Shown here one piece after another: positions 27,660 through 35,625 of a stretch of 62,623 nucleotides of DNA; positions within the stretch are counted from its first letter, which is position 1, and every line of letters starts with the position of its first letter. A program made the translations under genes and the position numbers. Source of the stretch: Pseudomonadota bacterium (GTDB taxonomy: Bacteria; Pseudomonadota; Alphaproteobacteria; Caulobacterales; Caulobacteraceae). Location: assembly GCA_963205025.1 (NCBI GenBank), contig CAUJHO010000029.1, forward strand, positions 1-62,623. The letters are read 5' to 3'. The notes beneath the pieces were generated by a model. It did not search any database. It worked only from the letters and a program-made list of their open reading frames with translations, and was not told the DNA's origin.

Positions 27660-28577
27660 TTAGTTGCCTTCCATCACCTGGACCATGGCGGCCTGGCAGC
27701 CCGGCATCCCGCGCCGCGTCTCGGAGACATCCCGGCCCACGGCAGCCCCCATGCCGGCGATGTCGCCCGGCGTGACGGTTTCGCCATTGGAGTTGGCCCC
27801 GACGACATTCGGCGAGGTCCCCGTGGTGGTGGCCGGATATTGCCCGCTCCGGCCCGATCCGGCGGAACCCGCGACGCAGCCGGACTGACGCTCAACCGCG
27901 AGGGTCCAGCGCAGGGGGCTGCCGGCGAGCTCTCCGGAGTCGGCCCGACGCACCCTGGCCTCGCCCATGCTGAGCAGGGCCGCCTGGCCAAAGTCGGCCG
28001 TGTCGGCCGAAAGCAGCTCACAGTCCCCGAGTGAGCCATCGGCCTGCGCGATGCAGTTGACGGTCGCGGCGATCCGCTCGCCCCGGTCCTGGCCACTCAT
28101 GTTCCAGACGCCCACGAGCGTCGGACGCTCAACCCACAGCAGGTTCTGTCCAACGGGTTGGAAACGATCAGGGAGCTGACTCGGGGGCCAGTTGCCGAAG
28201 CGTAACGTGAAGGCAAAATGACGCCCCGCCGGAGAGCCGCCGTCGGTGGCCGCGACGCGGGCACGTTCCATGACCCGGACGCCGGCCAGTCCGAACTCGC
28301 GGTCGTTCGGTTCCTCGAGAACCGCCTCGCAATCCAGCCGGCCTTCGACGTCCGCCGTACACAGAACCTGGGCCAGGCCACGGCGGCCGTCATGGCGCGT
28401 GGTTCGATAGAAGCGTGCCATGTCACGCACCGACGGACGCCGCGTCCAGACGAGGCCGACATCCTCATAGGTCGGATAGCCTTCGACCTGGGCCTGCGCG
28501 GGCACCGGAGCAGCCACGCCGACCGTCAGGGCGGTCGATCCCAGAAGAATGGCGAGGGTCAGGGCCAACTTGCGCAT
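27660..28577 (-). CDS. Exported protein with two TonB C-terminal-like repeats
   Basis: 305 residues from ATG 28577 (GGAGAAAG upstream). A signal peptide (MRKLALTLAILLGSTALTVG, ending APVPAQAQ) is followed by two copies of a domain like the C-terminal domain of TonB: GLAQVLCTADVEGRLDCEAV...EFGLAGVRVMERARVA, and IAATVNCIAQADGSLGDCEL...FGQAALLSMGEARVRRA. Each has the family pattern V-x-C-x-[AV]-x(3)-G-x-L-x-x-C. There is no membrane anchor or proline-rich span, so it cannot be a normal energy-transducing TonB. It directly follows a TonB-dependent receptor on the same strand. The role is inferred only by association with the periplasm. Confidence 0.7.
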   Translation of the reverse strand: MRKLALTLAILLGSTALTVGVAAPVPAQAQVEGYPTYEDVGLVWTRRPSVRDMARFYRTTRHDGRRGLAQVLCTADVEGRLDCEAVLEEPNDREFGLAGVRVMERARVAATDGGSPAGRHFAFTLRFGNWPPSQLPDRFQPVGQNLLWVERPTLVGVWNMSGQDRGERIAATVNCIAQADGSLGDCELLSADTADFGQAALLSMGEARVRRADSGELAGSPLRWTLAVERQSGCVAGSAGSGRSGQYPATTTGTSPNVVGANSNGETVTPGDIAGMGAAVGRDVSETRRGMPGCQAAMVQVMEGN

Positions 28578-28668
28578 CGACTTTCTCCACGGTTGCAATG
28601 ACGGGGAGAGATGAAACCCTCTTTTGCGCGATATCGCAAGTCGGGAGGGCTCCAACGGACAAGGAAAA

Positions 28669-28694
28669 GGCGGCGGGGATCGCTCCCCACCGCC
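28669..28694 (-). terminator. Rho-independent terminator of the TonB-dependent receptor gene
   Basis: On the minus strand GGCGG(T)GGGGA-GCGA-TCCCC(G)CCGCC is followed by TTTTCCTTG, 27 nt beyond the receptor stop at 28721. It separates the receptor from the TonB-C-repeat gene. Confidence 0.8.
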
Positions 28695-28720
28695 CAGACC
28701 TTGTTCCGATTTCGTGTCGC

Positions 28721-31690
28721 TTAGAAGCGGCGCGAGACCGAGATGAAGCCACGACGACCAACCATGTCGTACAGGTTCAGAGCCGCAGTACCGACGCGGA
28801 ACTGACCAGCCGACTGAGCCGGCGGACGCTCGTCGAAGACGTTCTGCACGCCCGCCTGGAAGGTCCAGTCGTCCATGCGGTAACGCAGCGAGAAGTCGTG
28901 GTAGGCGGTGAACTCGGTGTACTGCTTGTAGTACACCGGTGTCGGCACGCCCACGACCGACGAGTAGCGGCTGCTGAGGAAGACGTCGGCACCAACCTCT
29001 TCGGTATCCGAGGCCTTGCCGATCATGTCGACGGCCCAGAACGCCGTCCAGTCACCGCGGTCGAAGCGGATGTTGAACTGGCCCGTGAAGTCCGGCTCGG
29101 TGGTTTCACCGTTGGTGTCTTCCGGCGTCGCCGTGCCCAGCAGAGTCGTGCGGTCCTCGAGCTGCCAGGTGAACTGGCCGTCGAGGCTCAGATCACCGAA
29201 GCTGAACTCGTGGTTGTAGCGCACAGTCAGGTCGATACCACGGTTGGTCTGAGCCGCCACGTTCACGTAGCTGTTGTTGACCGTGATGATCTGGTTTGGA
29301 CGGGTCGGATCGGCCGGTCCGGCGCGCGTGAACAGCGAGCAGAACGGGTTGGTCGGGTAATCGGTCGCATTGTAGCACTGGTACAGGATGTTCCCGGCAC
29401 CGAAGGTCCGAACCTCGTTGTCGACGTCGATCTCGAAGTAGTCGACGGCCACCGACATGTCGATGAACGCCGGCGTCCAGATTACGCCCAGGGTGCGAGC
29501 CTCGGCCGTTTCCGGCTCCAGGACACCCAGGCCGCCGCCCGTGATGATCAGAGCCGATGAACCAAGACCCGTGTAGTCGAACGGGACGCCGGCGGCCGCA
29601 CAGTTGGCCTGGATCCGCGGGTTGGTGCTGTTACCCCAGTCAATGCAGGGGTCAACGGCCGTCTGGCCGAGGAACGACGTCTGGTTGGCCAGGTACAGTT
29701 CGTACAGCGCCGGAGCGCGGAACGATGTGCCCTGCGACAGGCGAACACGCCAGGCCGGCGTGATCTGCCAGTTCAGGCCGACCTTGTAGGTGTCGCTCTG
29801 ACCATAGGAGTCGTAGTCCGAGTAGCGACCCGACAGGTTCACGGTCAGCTCATCGATGCCCGTGAATCCGCGGATGATCGGCACTTCGATTTCACCGAAG
29901 ACTTCGCGAACGGTGTCCGAACCGGTGGTACGCCCGGCGGCCGTCTGCCCCCAGAGGTTACCGGCCTGGGCCATCGGATCCGGCGTGTCGTCGATTTCTT
30001 CCTGACGGAACTGGAAGCCGACAGCGGCCCCGACGGCACCCGCAGGCAGTTCGAACAGATCGCCGGCCATCGAACCTTCGACGTAGCGGTGGTCGTAGGT
30101 CGTGTTGCCTTCTTGCGTGAAGAACAGGAAGTCCCGCTCAGCCTGGTTGAAGTTGCCGGTCAGAACGCGCTGGCTGGTCCACGGCACACCGCCCGGAAGC
30201 GAGGCGCAGCTGTAGCCGGAAACGTTGGTCACCAGCGGACCGGTGTAGCACGGGCCAGGGCCAGTGATGGCGGTGACGCCGACGTTCACGCCGGTGACGG
30301 CGGCGACGCGGTCCGCGTAGATAGACTCGGTCGAATAGTCACCGTCCGAACGCGCCCACTGGCCGTACAGATCCCAGTCCCATCCGGACAGGAAGCCGGC
30401 ATTGCCGAACGTGCCGCGGATGCCCACGACGCCCCGATAGTAGTCGATCGACTGATCGTTATCGGAGGTCTTGGGGATGATCGGCAGGAGCGTCGAGCCG
30501 AGGAAGTTGGTTCCCGTGTCGGGGCGCTGGGCTCCGATGTAGCCGGTATAGACGGTCGGGAAGAACTGACGCACGCCGTTCTGTTCCGACTGACGACGGT
30601 TGTACATGAACTCGCCGTACACCTCGACGTTCGGCGTCAGGTCGAAGCCGCCCATGGCCGTGACGGTGTAACGCTCGACCGGCGACACGACCGAAGCACG
30701 ATCATACAACGGGCTTTGACCGTTGTAGTAGGAGTAGGTGCCCGGATAGTAGCCGCGCGCCTGGCGGGCCATGCCGACGACGTTCGAGTTGTTGCCCGCC
30801 ACCGCATAGTTGTAGCCGGGACGCATGTAGATCAGGTCCATCGTGCCCGGACCCGGGTTCGCGCGCAGGGCCGAAGCGAACAGGTTGTAGCACTGGGCCG
30901 TACCCGACACCTGGTCGAGGATGTCGACACGCGCACCCGTAGTCGGATTGAACAGATAGTCGGCTGCGCAAGCCGTGTCTTCGCGGTCAGCGCGGGTCAG
31001 TTCGTCCTGACGGTAATAGTCGAAGCCCGCCTGGATGTAGCCGCGGTCGAAGGTCGAGCCCCAGCCGAGGTTGTAGCGCTGAACGTCGCCGCCGCCATCG
31101 AAGGAGCGGTTGATGAAGGCCGAAGCCTCAAAGCCGTCCAGGTTCGTGCGGGTGATGATGTTCACAACGCCGGCGATGGCGTCCGAACCATAGACCGACG
31201 AAGCACCGTCCTTCAGGATTTCGATGCGCTCGATCATGGACTGCGGGATGACGTTCAGGTCGACGGCCTGAACCTGGCCGCGCGTACCAGCCGGGCCGAC
31301 GCGACGGCCGTTCAGCAGGACCAGGGTCCGCTGGGCACCCAGGCCGCGCAGCGACACCGAGTTGATGCTGCCGCCGCCTTCGGTCACGAAGCCGGTCAGC
31401 TGGTTGTTCAGCTGATAGGAGCCCGAGGCGATCGTCGACTGCTGGAGCAGTTCGGCGGTATCGACCATGCCTTCCAGGGCCGCCTGTTCGCCGGTGATCA
31501 CCTGAACGGGCGAGGACGACGAGAATTCGTCACGACGCAGGCGCGAACCGGTGACGACAACGTCCTCTACCTGTTCACCTTCTTCATCTTCATCCTGGTT
31601 GGACGGCTGCTGCTGAGCGAGCGACGGTGCCGCCATCGCCAGTCCGGCGATGAAGGTGGTCGCCAGCAAAAACTTCTTGTTGAACGCCAT
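28721..31690 (-). CDS. TonB-dependent outer-membrane receptor
   Basis: 989 residues from ATG 31690. The frame is open upstream, but MAFNKKFLLATTFIAGLAMA is a proper signal peptide ending APSLAQ. The plug begins at EDVVVTGSRLRRDEFSSSSP and includes SVSLRGLGAQRTLVLLNGRR and ILKDGASSVYGSDAIAGVVN. A beta-barrel of about 750 residues follows, ending in the aromatic C terminus GFISVSRRF needed for outer-membrane insertion. It takes up a large or scarce substrate with energy from TonB-ExbBD. The next gene, divergently placed, is an exported S9 peptidase, hinting at peptide substrates. Cargo not deducible. Confidence 0.96.
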   Translation of the reverse strand: MAFNKKFLLATTFIAGLAMAAPSLAQQQPSNQDEDEEGEQVEDVVVTGSRLRRDEFSSSSPVQVITGEQAALEGMVDTAELLQQSTIASGSYQLNNQLTGFVTEGGGSINSVSLRGLGAQRTLVLLNGRRVGPAGTRGQVQAVDLNVIPQSMIERIEILKDGASSVYGSDAIAGVVNIITRTNLDGFEASAFINRSFDGGGDVQRYNLGWGSTFDRGYIQAGFDYYRQDELTRADREDTACAADYLFNPTTGARVDILDQVSGTAQCYNLFASALRANPGPGTMDLIYMRPGYNYAVAGNNSNVVGMARQARGYYPGTYSYYNGQSPLYDRASVVSPVERYTVTAMGGFDLTPNVEVYGEFMYNRRQSEQNGVRQFFPTVYTGYIGAQRPDTGTNFLGSTLLPIIPKTSDNDQSIDYYRGVVGIRGTFGNAGFLSGWDWDLYGQWARSDGDYSTESIYADRVAAVTGVNVGVTAITGPGPCYTGPLVTNVSGYSCASLPGGVPWTSQRVLTGNFNQAERDFLFFTQEGNTTYDHRYVEGSMAGDLFELPAGAVGAAVGFQFRQEEIDDTPDPMAQAGNLWGQTAAGRTTGSDTVREVFGEIEVPIIRGFTGIDELTVNLSGRYSDYDSYGQSDTYKVGLNWQITPAWRVRLSQGTSFRAPALYELYLANQTSFLGQTAVDPCIDWGNSTNPRIQANCAAAGVPFDYTGLGSSALIITGGGLGVLEPETAEARTLGVIWTPAFIDMSVAVDYFEIDVDNEVRTFGAGNILYQCYNATDYPTNPFCSLFTRAGPADPTRPNQIITVNNSYVNVAAQTNRGIDLTVRYNHEFSFGDLSLDGQFTWQLEDRTTLLGTATPEDTNGETTEPDFTGQFNIRFDRGDWTAFWAVDMIGKASDTEEVGADVFLSSRYSSVVGVPTPVYYKQYTEFTAYHDFSLRYRMDDWTFQAGVQNVFDERPPAQSAGQFRVGTAALNLYDMVGRRGFISVSRRF

Positions 31691-31978
31691 AGAGAACTTC
31701 CCCCAGGTCGGCGGTTGAAATTTACGGACATGCGAAACGTCCGGCCGGGGAGACTTCTCCCCAATCGTGGCGAACCTAACAAGTTTCGGACATAGTCCAA
31801 GCACTTCAACGGCAGGTCCCACAGTTTCCGACCCGACCGTAACGCATCCGCCACACTTAGGTCAGTTTTGGGACACGATCCCGTGGCGTCAGGACTTCAA
31901 TCGTGCGCGCGGACCTGCTTTATTGAGGCTGTCCGGATGCCTCGTCAGGATCCGGCCGTCATTTGGAGAGACCCTTTC

Positions 31979-34015
31979 ATGGCGCTTCGTTCGCTACTTC
32001 TCGCCGCTTCGGCCGCCGTTGCGCTTTGTGCGCCCCTGGTCGTCGCCCCCGCCCAGGCCCAGACCGTCACGCCGCCGCCTGCGAGCGCCTGGGCCCGTGA
32101 GGCCGCCATGGACTCCGTGATCCTGTCGCCGGATGGACGCCACATGGCCGCGATCGTGTCGCCTGACGGGCGCCGCCGGGCCATTGCCGTGTGGGACACA
32201 TCGAACCTGTCTGCCGAGCCCTTCCTGATCGGTTCGGATGAACGCACCGAGTTCCTGTCGCTGCAATTCGTGAAGAATGACCGTATCTTCGTCACGACCC
32301 AGCAGCTGTCGAACTACAATCCGTTCTCGGGGTCATCGGAGCAGACCTATCGCTACCGGACCCAGCTGATCGACCTTCGTGGCGAACCGATTCGTGCGCC
32401 GCAATGGGATGGGCTGGATGACCGGCAACTCGCCTACGTCGGCTTTGGCGACCTGATCAGCAGCCTCAGCAACCACCCCACCGATATTCTGGTGAGCGAT
32501 CCGATGCGCGGCGATGTCTATCGCTACAATACTCAGAACGGATCCATGAGCCGCGTTGAACGTGGCTCGGACGAATACGGGCAACTCCAGGCCGACCTCG
32601 ACGGCAATATCCGCGCCCGCCAGTCGGTCGATCTCGCCGGTGCCAACACCGCCTTCATCCAGTGGCTCAAGCACCCGGACACGGGGGCCTGGGAAGAGCA
32701 CTTCCGCTGGACGGTGTCGAACCGCGAGCCGATTTCAGTCGTCGGCTTCACGCGCGACCCGAACATCGTGCTGGTGCAATCGACCCAGGGCCGCGATCAC
32801 GCCGCCATTTTTGAATACAACATCCGCGACCGGCAGCTGGGCGAGCCCGCTTTTGAGCACCCTCTGTTCGACGCCTCGGATGTGATTCAGTCGCGCGATC
32901 CCGCTCACTACGGCGAGATTCTCGGCTTCGCCTATGAGGGCGAACGCAGCCAAGTGTACTGGGCCGACCCCCGCCTTGAAGAGGCGATGACGACCCTGCG
33001 TCAGGCGCTCGGCATTCAGATGACGCCGGTCAGCTGGATCGACATCGCTTCGGGCCGCCGGATGCGATTCCAGGTCGGAGACGGCGCAGATATTGCGATC
33101 CGCAGCGTTTCCAATGACTTCAGCGCCATGGTTGTCGAGAAGTCGGGACCGCAGACACCGCCGGAATTCTATCTGGTGCAGAACGGGCGCGCGCGCCTGC
33201 TTGGCCGCGCCTATCCGGAGATCAACCAGAACAGCCTGGGCGAAACCCGACTGATTCAGTACGCCGCCCGCGACGGCCTGATGATCCCAGCCTTCCTGAC
33301 CACGCCGAACCCGGCGGTGTTCGGGGAGGGACCCTATCCGACGATCATCACGCCGCACGGCGGTCCCTGGGCCCGCGATGGCCTGGACTGGGATCCGACC
33401 GGCTGGACCCAGTATTTCGCTTCGCGTGGCTATGCCGTCCTGCAACCGCAGTATCGCGGCTCTGACGGTTGGGGCCAGCGCCTCTGGCGCGCCGGCGACA
33501 ACGAATGGGGCGGCCGGATGCAGGATGACAAGGACGACGGCGTTCGTTACCTGATCGAACAGGGCATCGCCGATCCGAACCGGGTCGCCATGCACGGCTA
33601 TTCCTATGGCGGCTACGCCTCCATGGTGGCGGCGGTGCGTCCAGATGGTCTTTACCAGTGCGCCATCGCCGGGGCCGGCCCGTCGTCGCTCGACCTGATC
33701 CGGCGGCGTGTTTTCTCCAGCCCAATCGGACGCGAGTATCAGGGACGCTATCTGTCCGGCATGAGCCCCATCGATCATGTCAATGACGTCAGCATCCCTG
33801 TGTTCCTCTATTCGGGCGACCGCGACACGCGCGTGCGGCCCAATGAGTCGGAGGCCTTTGCGTCATCGCTTCGCAGCGCGGGCAAGACGGTGACGATCTC
33901 GATCTTCCCGGACATGGAGCACACCCTCAACACCTGGACCCCGGCCAACATCGAGAACATGTTGACCTCGGTGGAGAATTACCTTCGTACCGAGTGCGGA
34001 CCCGGCGGGCTCTAG
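31979..34015 (+). CDS. Exported S9 prolyl-oligopeptidase-family peptidase
   Basis: 678 residues from ATG 31979 with GGAGAG 8 nt upstream. A signal peptide (MALRSLLLAASAAVALCAPL, ending PAQAQ) is followed by a propeller-like N-terminal half (SVILSPDGRHMAAIVSPDGR) and a C-terminal alpha/beta hydrolase. The catalytic triad reads as Ser542 in HGYSYGGYASM, Asp616 in SGDRDTRVRP and His648 in FPDMEHTL. Substrate specificity is probably acylaminoacyl- or oligopeptidase-like. It is divergent from the receptor at 28721-31690 across 288 bp and followed by a terminator. Confidence 0.93.
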   Translation: MALRSLLLAASAAVALCAPLVVAPAQAQTVTPPPASAWAREAAMDSVILSPDGRHMAAIVSPDGRRRAIAVWDTSNLSAEPFLIGSDERTEFLSLQFVKNDRIFVTTQQLSNYNPFSGSSEQTYRYRTQLIDLRGEPIRAPQWDGLDDRQLAYVGFGDLISSLSNHPTDILVSDPMRGDVYRYNTQNGSMSRVERGSDEYGQLQADLDGNIRARQSVDLAGANTAFIQWLKHPDTGAWEEHFRWTVSNREPISVVGFTRDPNIVLVQSTQGRDHAAIFEYNIRDRQLGEPAFEHPLFDASDVIQSRDPAHYGEILGFAYEGERSQVYWADPRLEEAMTTLRQALGIQMTPVSWIDIASGRRMRFQVGDGADIAIRSVSNDFSAMVVEKSGPQTPPEFYLVQNGRARLLGRAYPEINQNSLGETRLIQYAARDGLMIPAFLTTPNPAVFGEGPYPTIITPHGGPWARDGLDWDPTGWTQYFASRGYAVLQPQYRGSDGWGQRLWRAGDNEWGGRMQDDKDDGVRYLIEQGIADPNRVAMHGYSYGGYASMVAAVRPDGLYQCAIAGAGPSSLDLIRRRVFSSPIGREYQGRYLSGMSPIDHVNDVSIPVFLYSGDRDTRVRPNESEAFASSLRSAGKTVTISIFPDMEHTLNTWTPANIENMLTSVENYLRTECGPGGL

Positions 34016-34040
34016 GAGCCTGTGCCAACCGGACCAGTGA

Positions 34041-34069
34041 AAGGCGGGATGGCAACATCCCGCCTTTTT
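34041..34069 (+). terminator. Rho-independent terminator after the S9 peptidase
   Basis: AAGGCGGGAT-GGCAAC-ATCCCGCCTTTTTC is a perfect stem with T-run, 25 nt after the stop. It closes a monocistronic transcript, so the AspH gene behind it needs its own promoter. Confidence 0.92.
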
Positions 34070-34133
34070 CTATATTTCGCATAGGCAGGACCGGTCTGGC
34101 CGTGCGTGCGACCAGGAACCTCGGAGCAACCGC

Positions 34134-35303
34134 GTGACGATGCAGGGTGAAGCCGCCCATTCGCTGATTCAGTCTGCTGAACAGGCTATGGCGGCGGGCG
34201 ACTTTGCAACCGCTCTGGACCGGCTCAGCCTCTTTGAGGCCACGAGCGGCGGATCCGAGCGCAGCCGGATGCTCCGCGCCGCCTCCATGCGGGCCACCGG
34301 CGATCTGGCCGGCGCCCTCGCGGCCCTCGACGATGTCCTGGCCGAACAGCCGTATCACTTCGTCGCCCTGCTCTCGAAGGGAGCCGTGCTGGAACAGGCC
34401 GGATCCAAGACGGCGGCCGTTCAGGTCTATCGCAACGTCATCAAGATCGCGCCGCCGGCAGATCGCATTCCCGCCGCGGCCCGGCACCAGCTCGAGCGCG
34501 CGCGAGCCCTGGTCGACGACACCAATCGCGCCCTGTGCGACCATCTGCACGCCGCGACCGCCGATTTCCGCAGCGACGTCAGGACCGGCGACCTGCGCCG
34601 GTTCGACGAGGCGCTCGAGATCTTTTCGGGCCTCAAGCGGGCCTATGTCCACGAACCGCTGCTGCTGAACTACCCGCGCCTGCCGGCCATTCCTTTCTTC
34701 GACCGGTCGTACTTCCCGTGGCTGGAAGACCTGGAGGCCGCCAGCCCCGACATCGAGGCCGAGATGCACGCGGCACTGGCGACGGCGTCCGAGGATGAGC
34801 TGGCCCCCTACATCCAGTATCCGCGCGGCGCGCCGGTCAATCAGTGGGGCCAGTTGAACCATTCTCGGCTCTGGACGTCCTACTTCCTCTGGAAAAACGG
34901 CGAGCGTCAGGATCTCGCCTGCGCTCAATGCCCAAAGACGGCGGCCGTACTGGAGCGCCTGCCGATGTGCGACCAGCCCGGCTTTGCCCCCACCGCCGTC
35001 TTTTCGGCGCTGCAGGCGCACACCCACATCCCGCCGCATACCGGCTCTACCAACACCCGACTGTTGGTTCACCTGCCCCTGCTGCTGCCGGGTCCGGCCC
35101 GCTTCCGTGTGGGCAATGAAACGCGCGACTGGCGCATGGGCGAGGCCTGGGTGTTCGATGACTCCATTGATCATGAGGCCTGGAACGACGCCGATTCCCT
35201 GCGGGTGATCCTGATCTTCGACGTCTGGAATCCCCTGATTCCGGAAGACGAGCGCCGGCTGATCAGTACCCTGCTGGCCGCCAGCAACCAGTTTCAGGCC
35301 TAG
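34134..35303 (+). CDS. Aspartyl/asparaginyl beta-hydroxylase-family enzyme with N-terminal TPR region
   Basis: 389 residues. GTG 34134 has GGAG 7 nt upstream, and an ATG two codons later is also possible. Residues about 1-130 are helical TPR-like repeats (SAEQAMAAGDFATALDRLSL; ALLSKGAVLEQAGSKTAAVQ). The C-terminal 190 residues are an AspH-type Fe(II)/2-oxoglutarate domain: HTHIPPHTGSTNTRLLVHLP (His296, 298, 302), FRVGNETRDWRMGEAWVFDD and His347 in DDSIDHEAWN, then RVILIFDVWNP. It hydroxylates Asp or Asn residues or a small molecule in related systems. No signal peptide, so cytoplasmic. It lies between two TonB-receptor genes, a recurrent context in Caulobacterales. Confidence 0.9.
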   Translation: MTMQGEAAHSLIQSAEQAMAAGDFATALDRLSLFEATSGGSERSRMLRAASMRATGDLAGALAALDDVLAEQPYHFVALLSKGAVLEQAGSKTAAVQVYRNVIKIAPPADRIPAAARHQLERARALVDDTNRALCDHLHAATADFRSDVRTGDLRRFDEALEIFSGLKRAYVHEPLLLNYPRLPAIPFFDRSYFPWLEDLEAASPDIEAEMHAALATASEDELAPYIQYPRGAPVNQWGQLNHSRLWTSYFLWKNGERQDLACAQCPKTAAVLERLPMCDQPGFAPTAVFSALQAHTHIPPHTGSTNTRLLVHLPLLLPGPARFRVGNETRDWRMGEAWVFDDSIDHEAWNDADSLRVILIFDVWNPLIPEDERRLISTLLAASNQFQA

Positions 35304-35568
35304 GACCGGGCCCAAGTCGGCATCTCAACCGGACGGCTTCCAGCGGCAGTTGGTTCCAGGAAATCCATCCCCCTCGCCCGCAACCTGACGGCGACGGCAG
35401 ACGGCTCTGACCCTGAGGGTCGGGCACGATCGCCGCCACCAAACCTGAGCCTTGGGCTCGTCTGCGGACGCTTGCACCCGATCCGATAGCCGGCTGTAGC
35501 CTGCCGGGCCGCGCGCGGACCGTCACCAAGGGGGCGGTCGCTGGCCGCTCGACAGCGCACAAGAAAAA
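35304..35568. other. Intergenic stretch without a recognised gene
   Basis: Between the AspH gene and the terminator of the downstream receptor gene. Open frames exist on both strands but lack a ribosome site and any family resemblance. No promoter or repeat was recognised. Confidence 0.5.
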
Positions 35569-35598
35569 GGGGCGGCGAAGCCGAAGCCCCGCCGCCCC
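35569..35598 (-). terminator. Rho-independent terminator of the second TonB-dependent receptor gene
   Basis: On the minus strand GGGGCGGC and GCCGCCCC pair around a loop that itself contains GGCTTCGGC, followed by TTTTTCTTG, 28 nt beyond the stop at 35626. Confidence 0.88.
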
Positions 35599-35625
35599 CA
35601 TTTTCCGACTTCCGTCAGACCGGAC

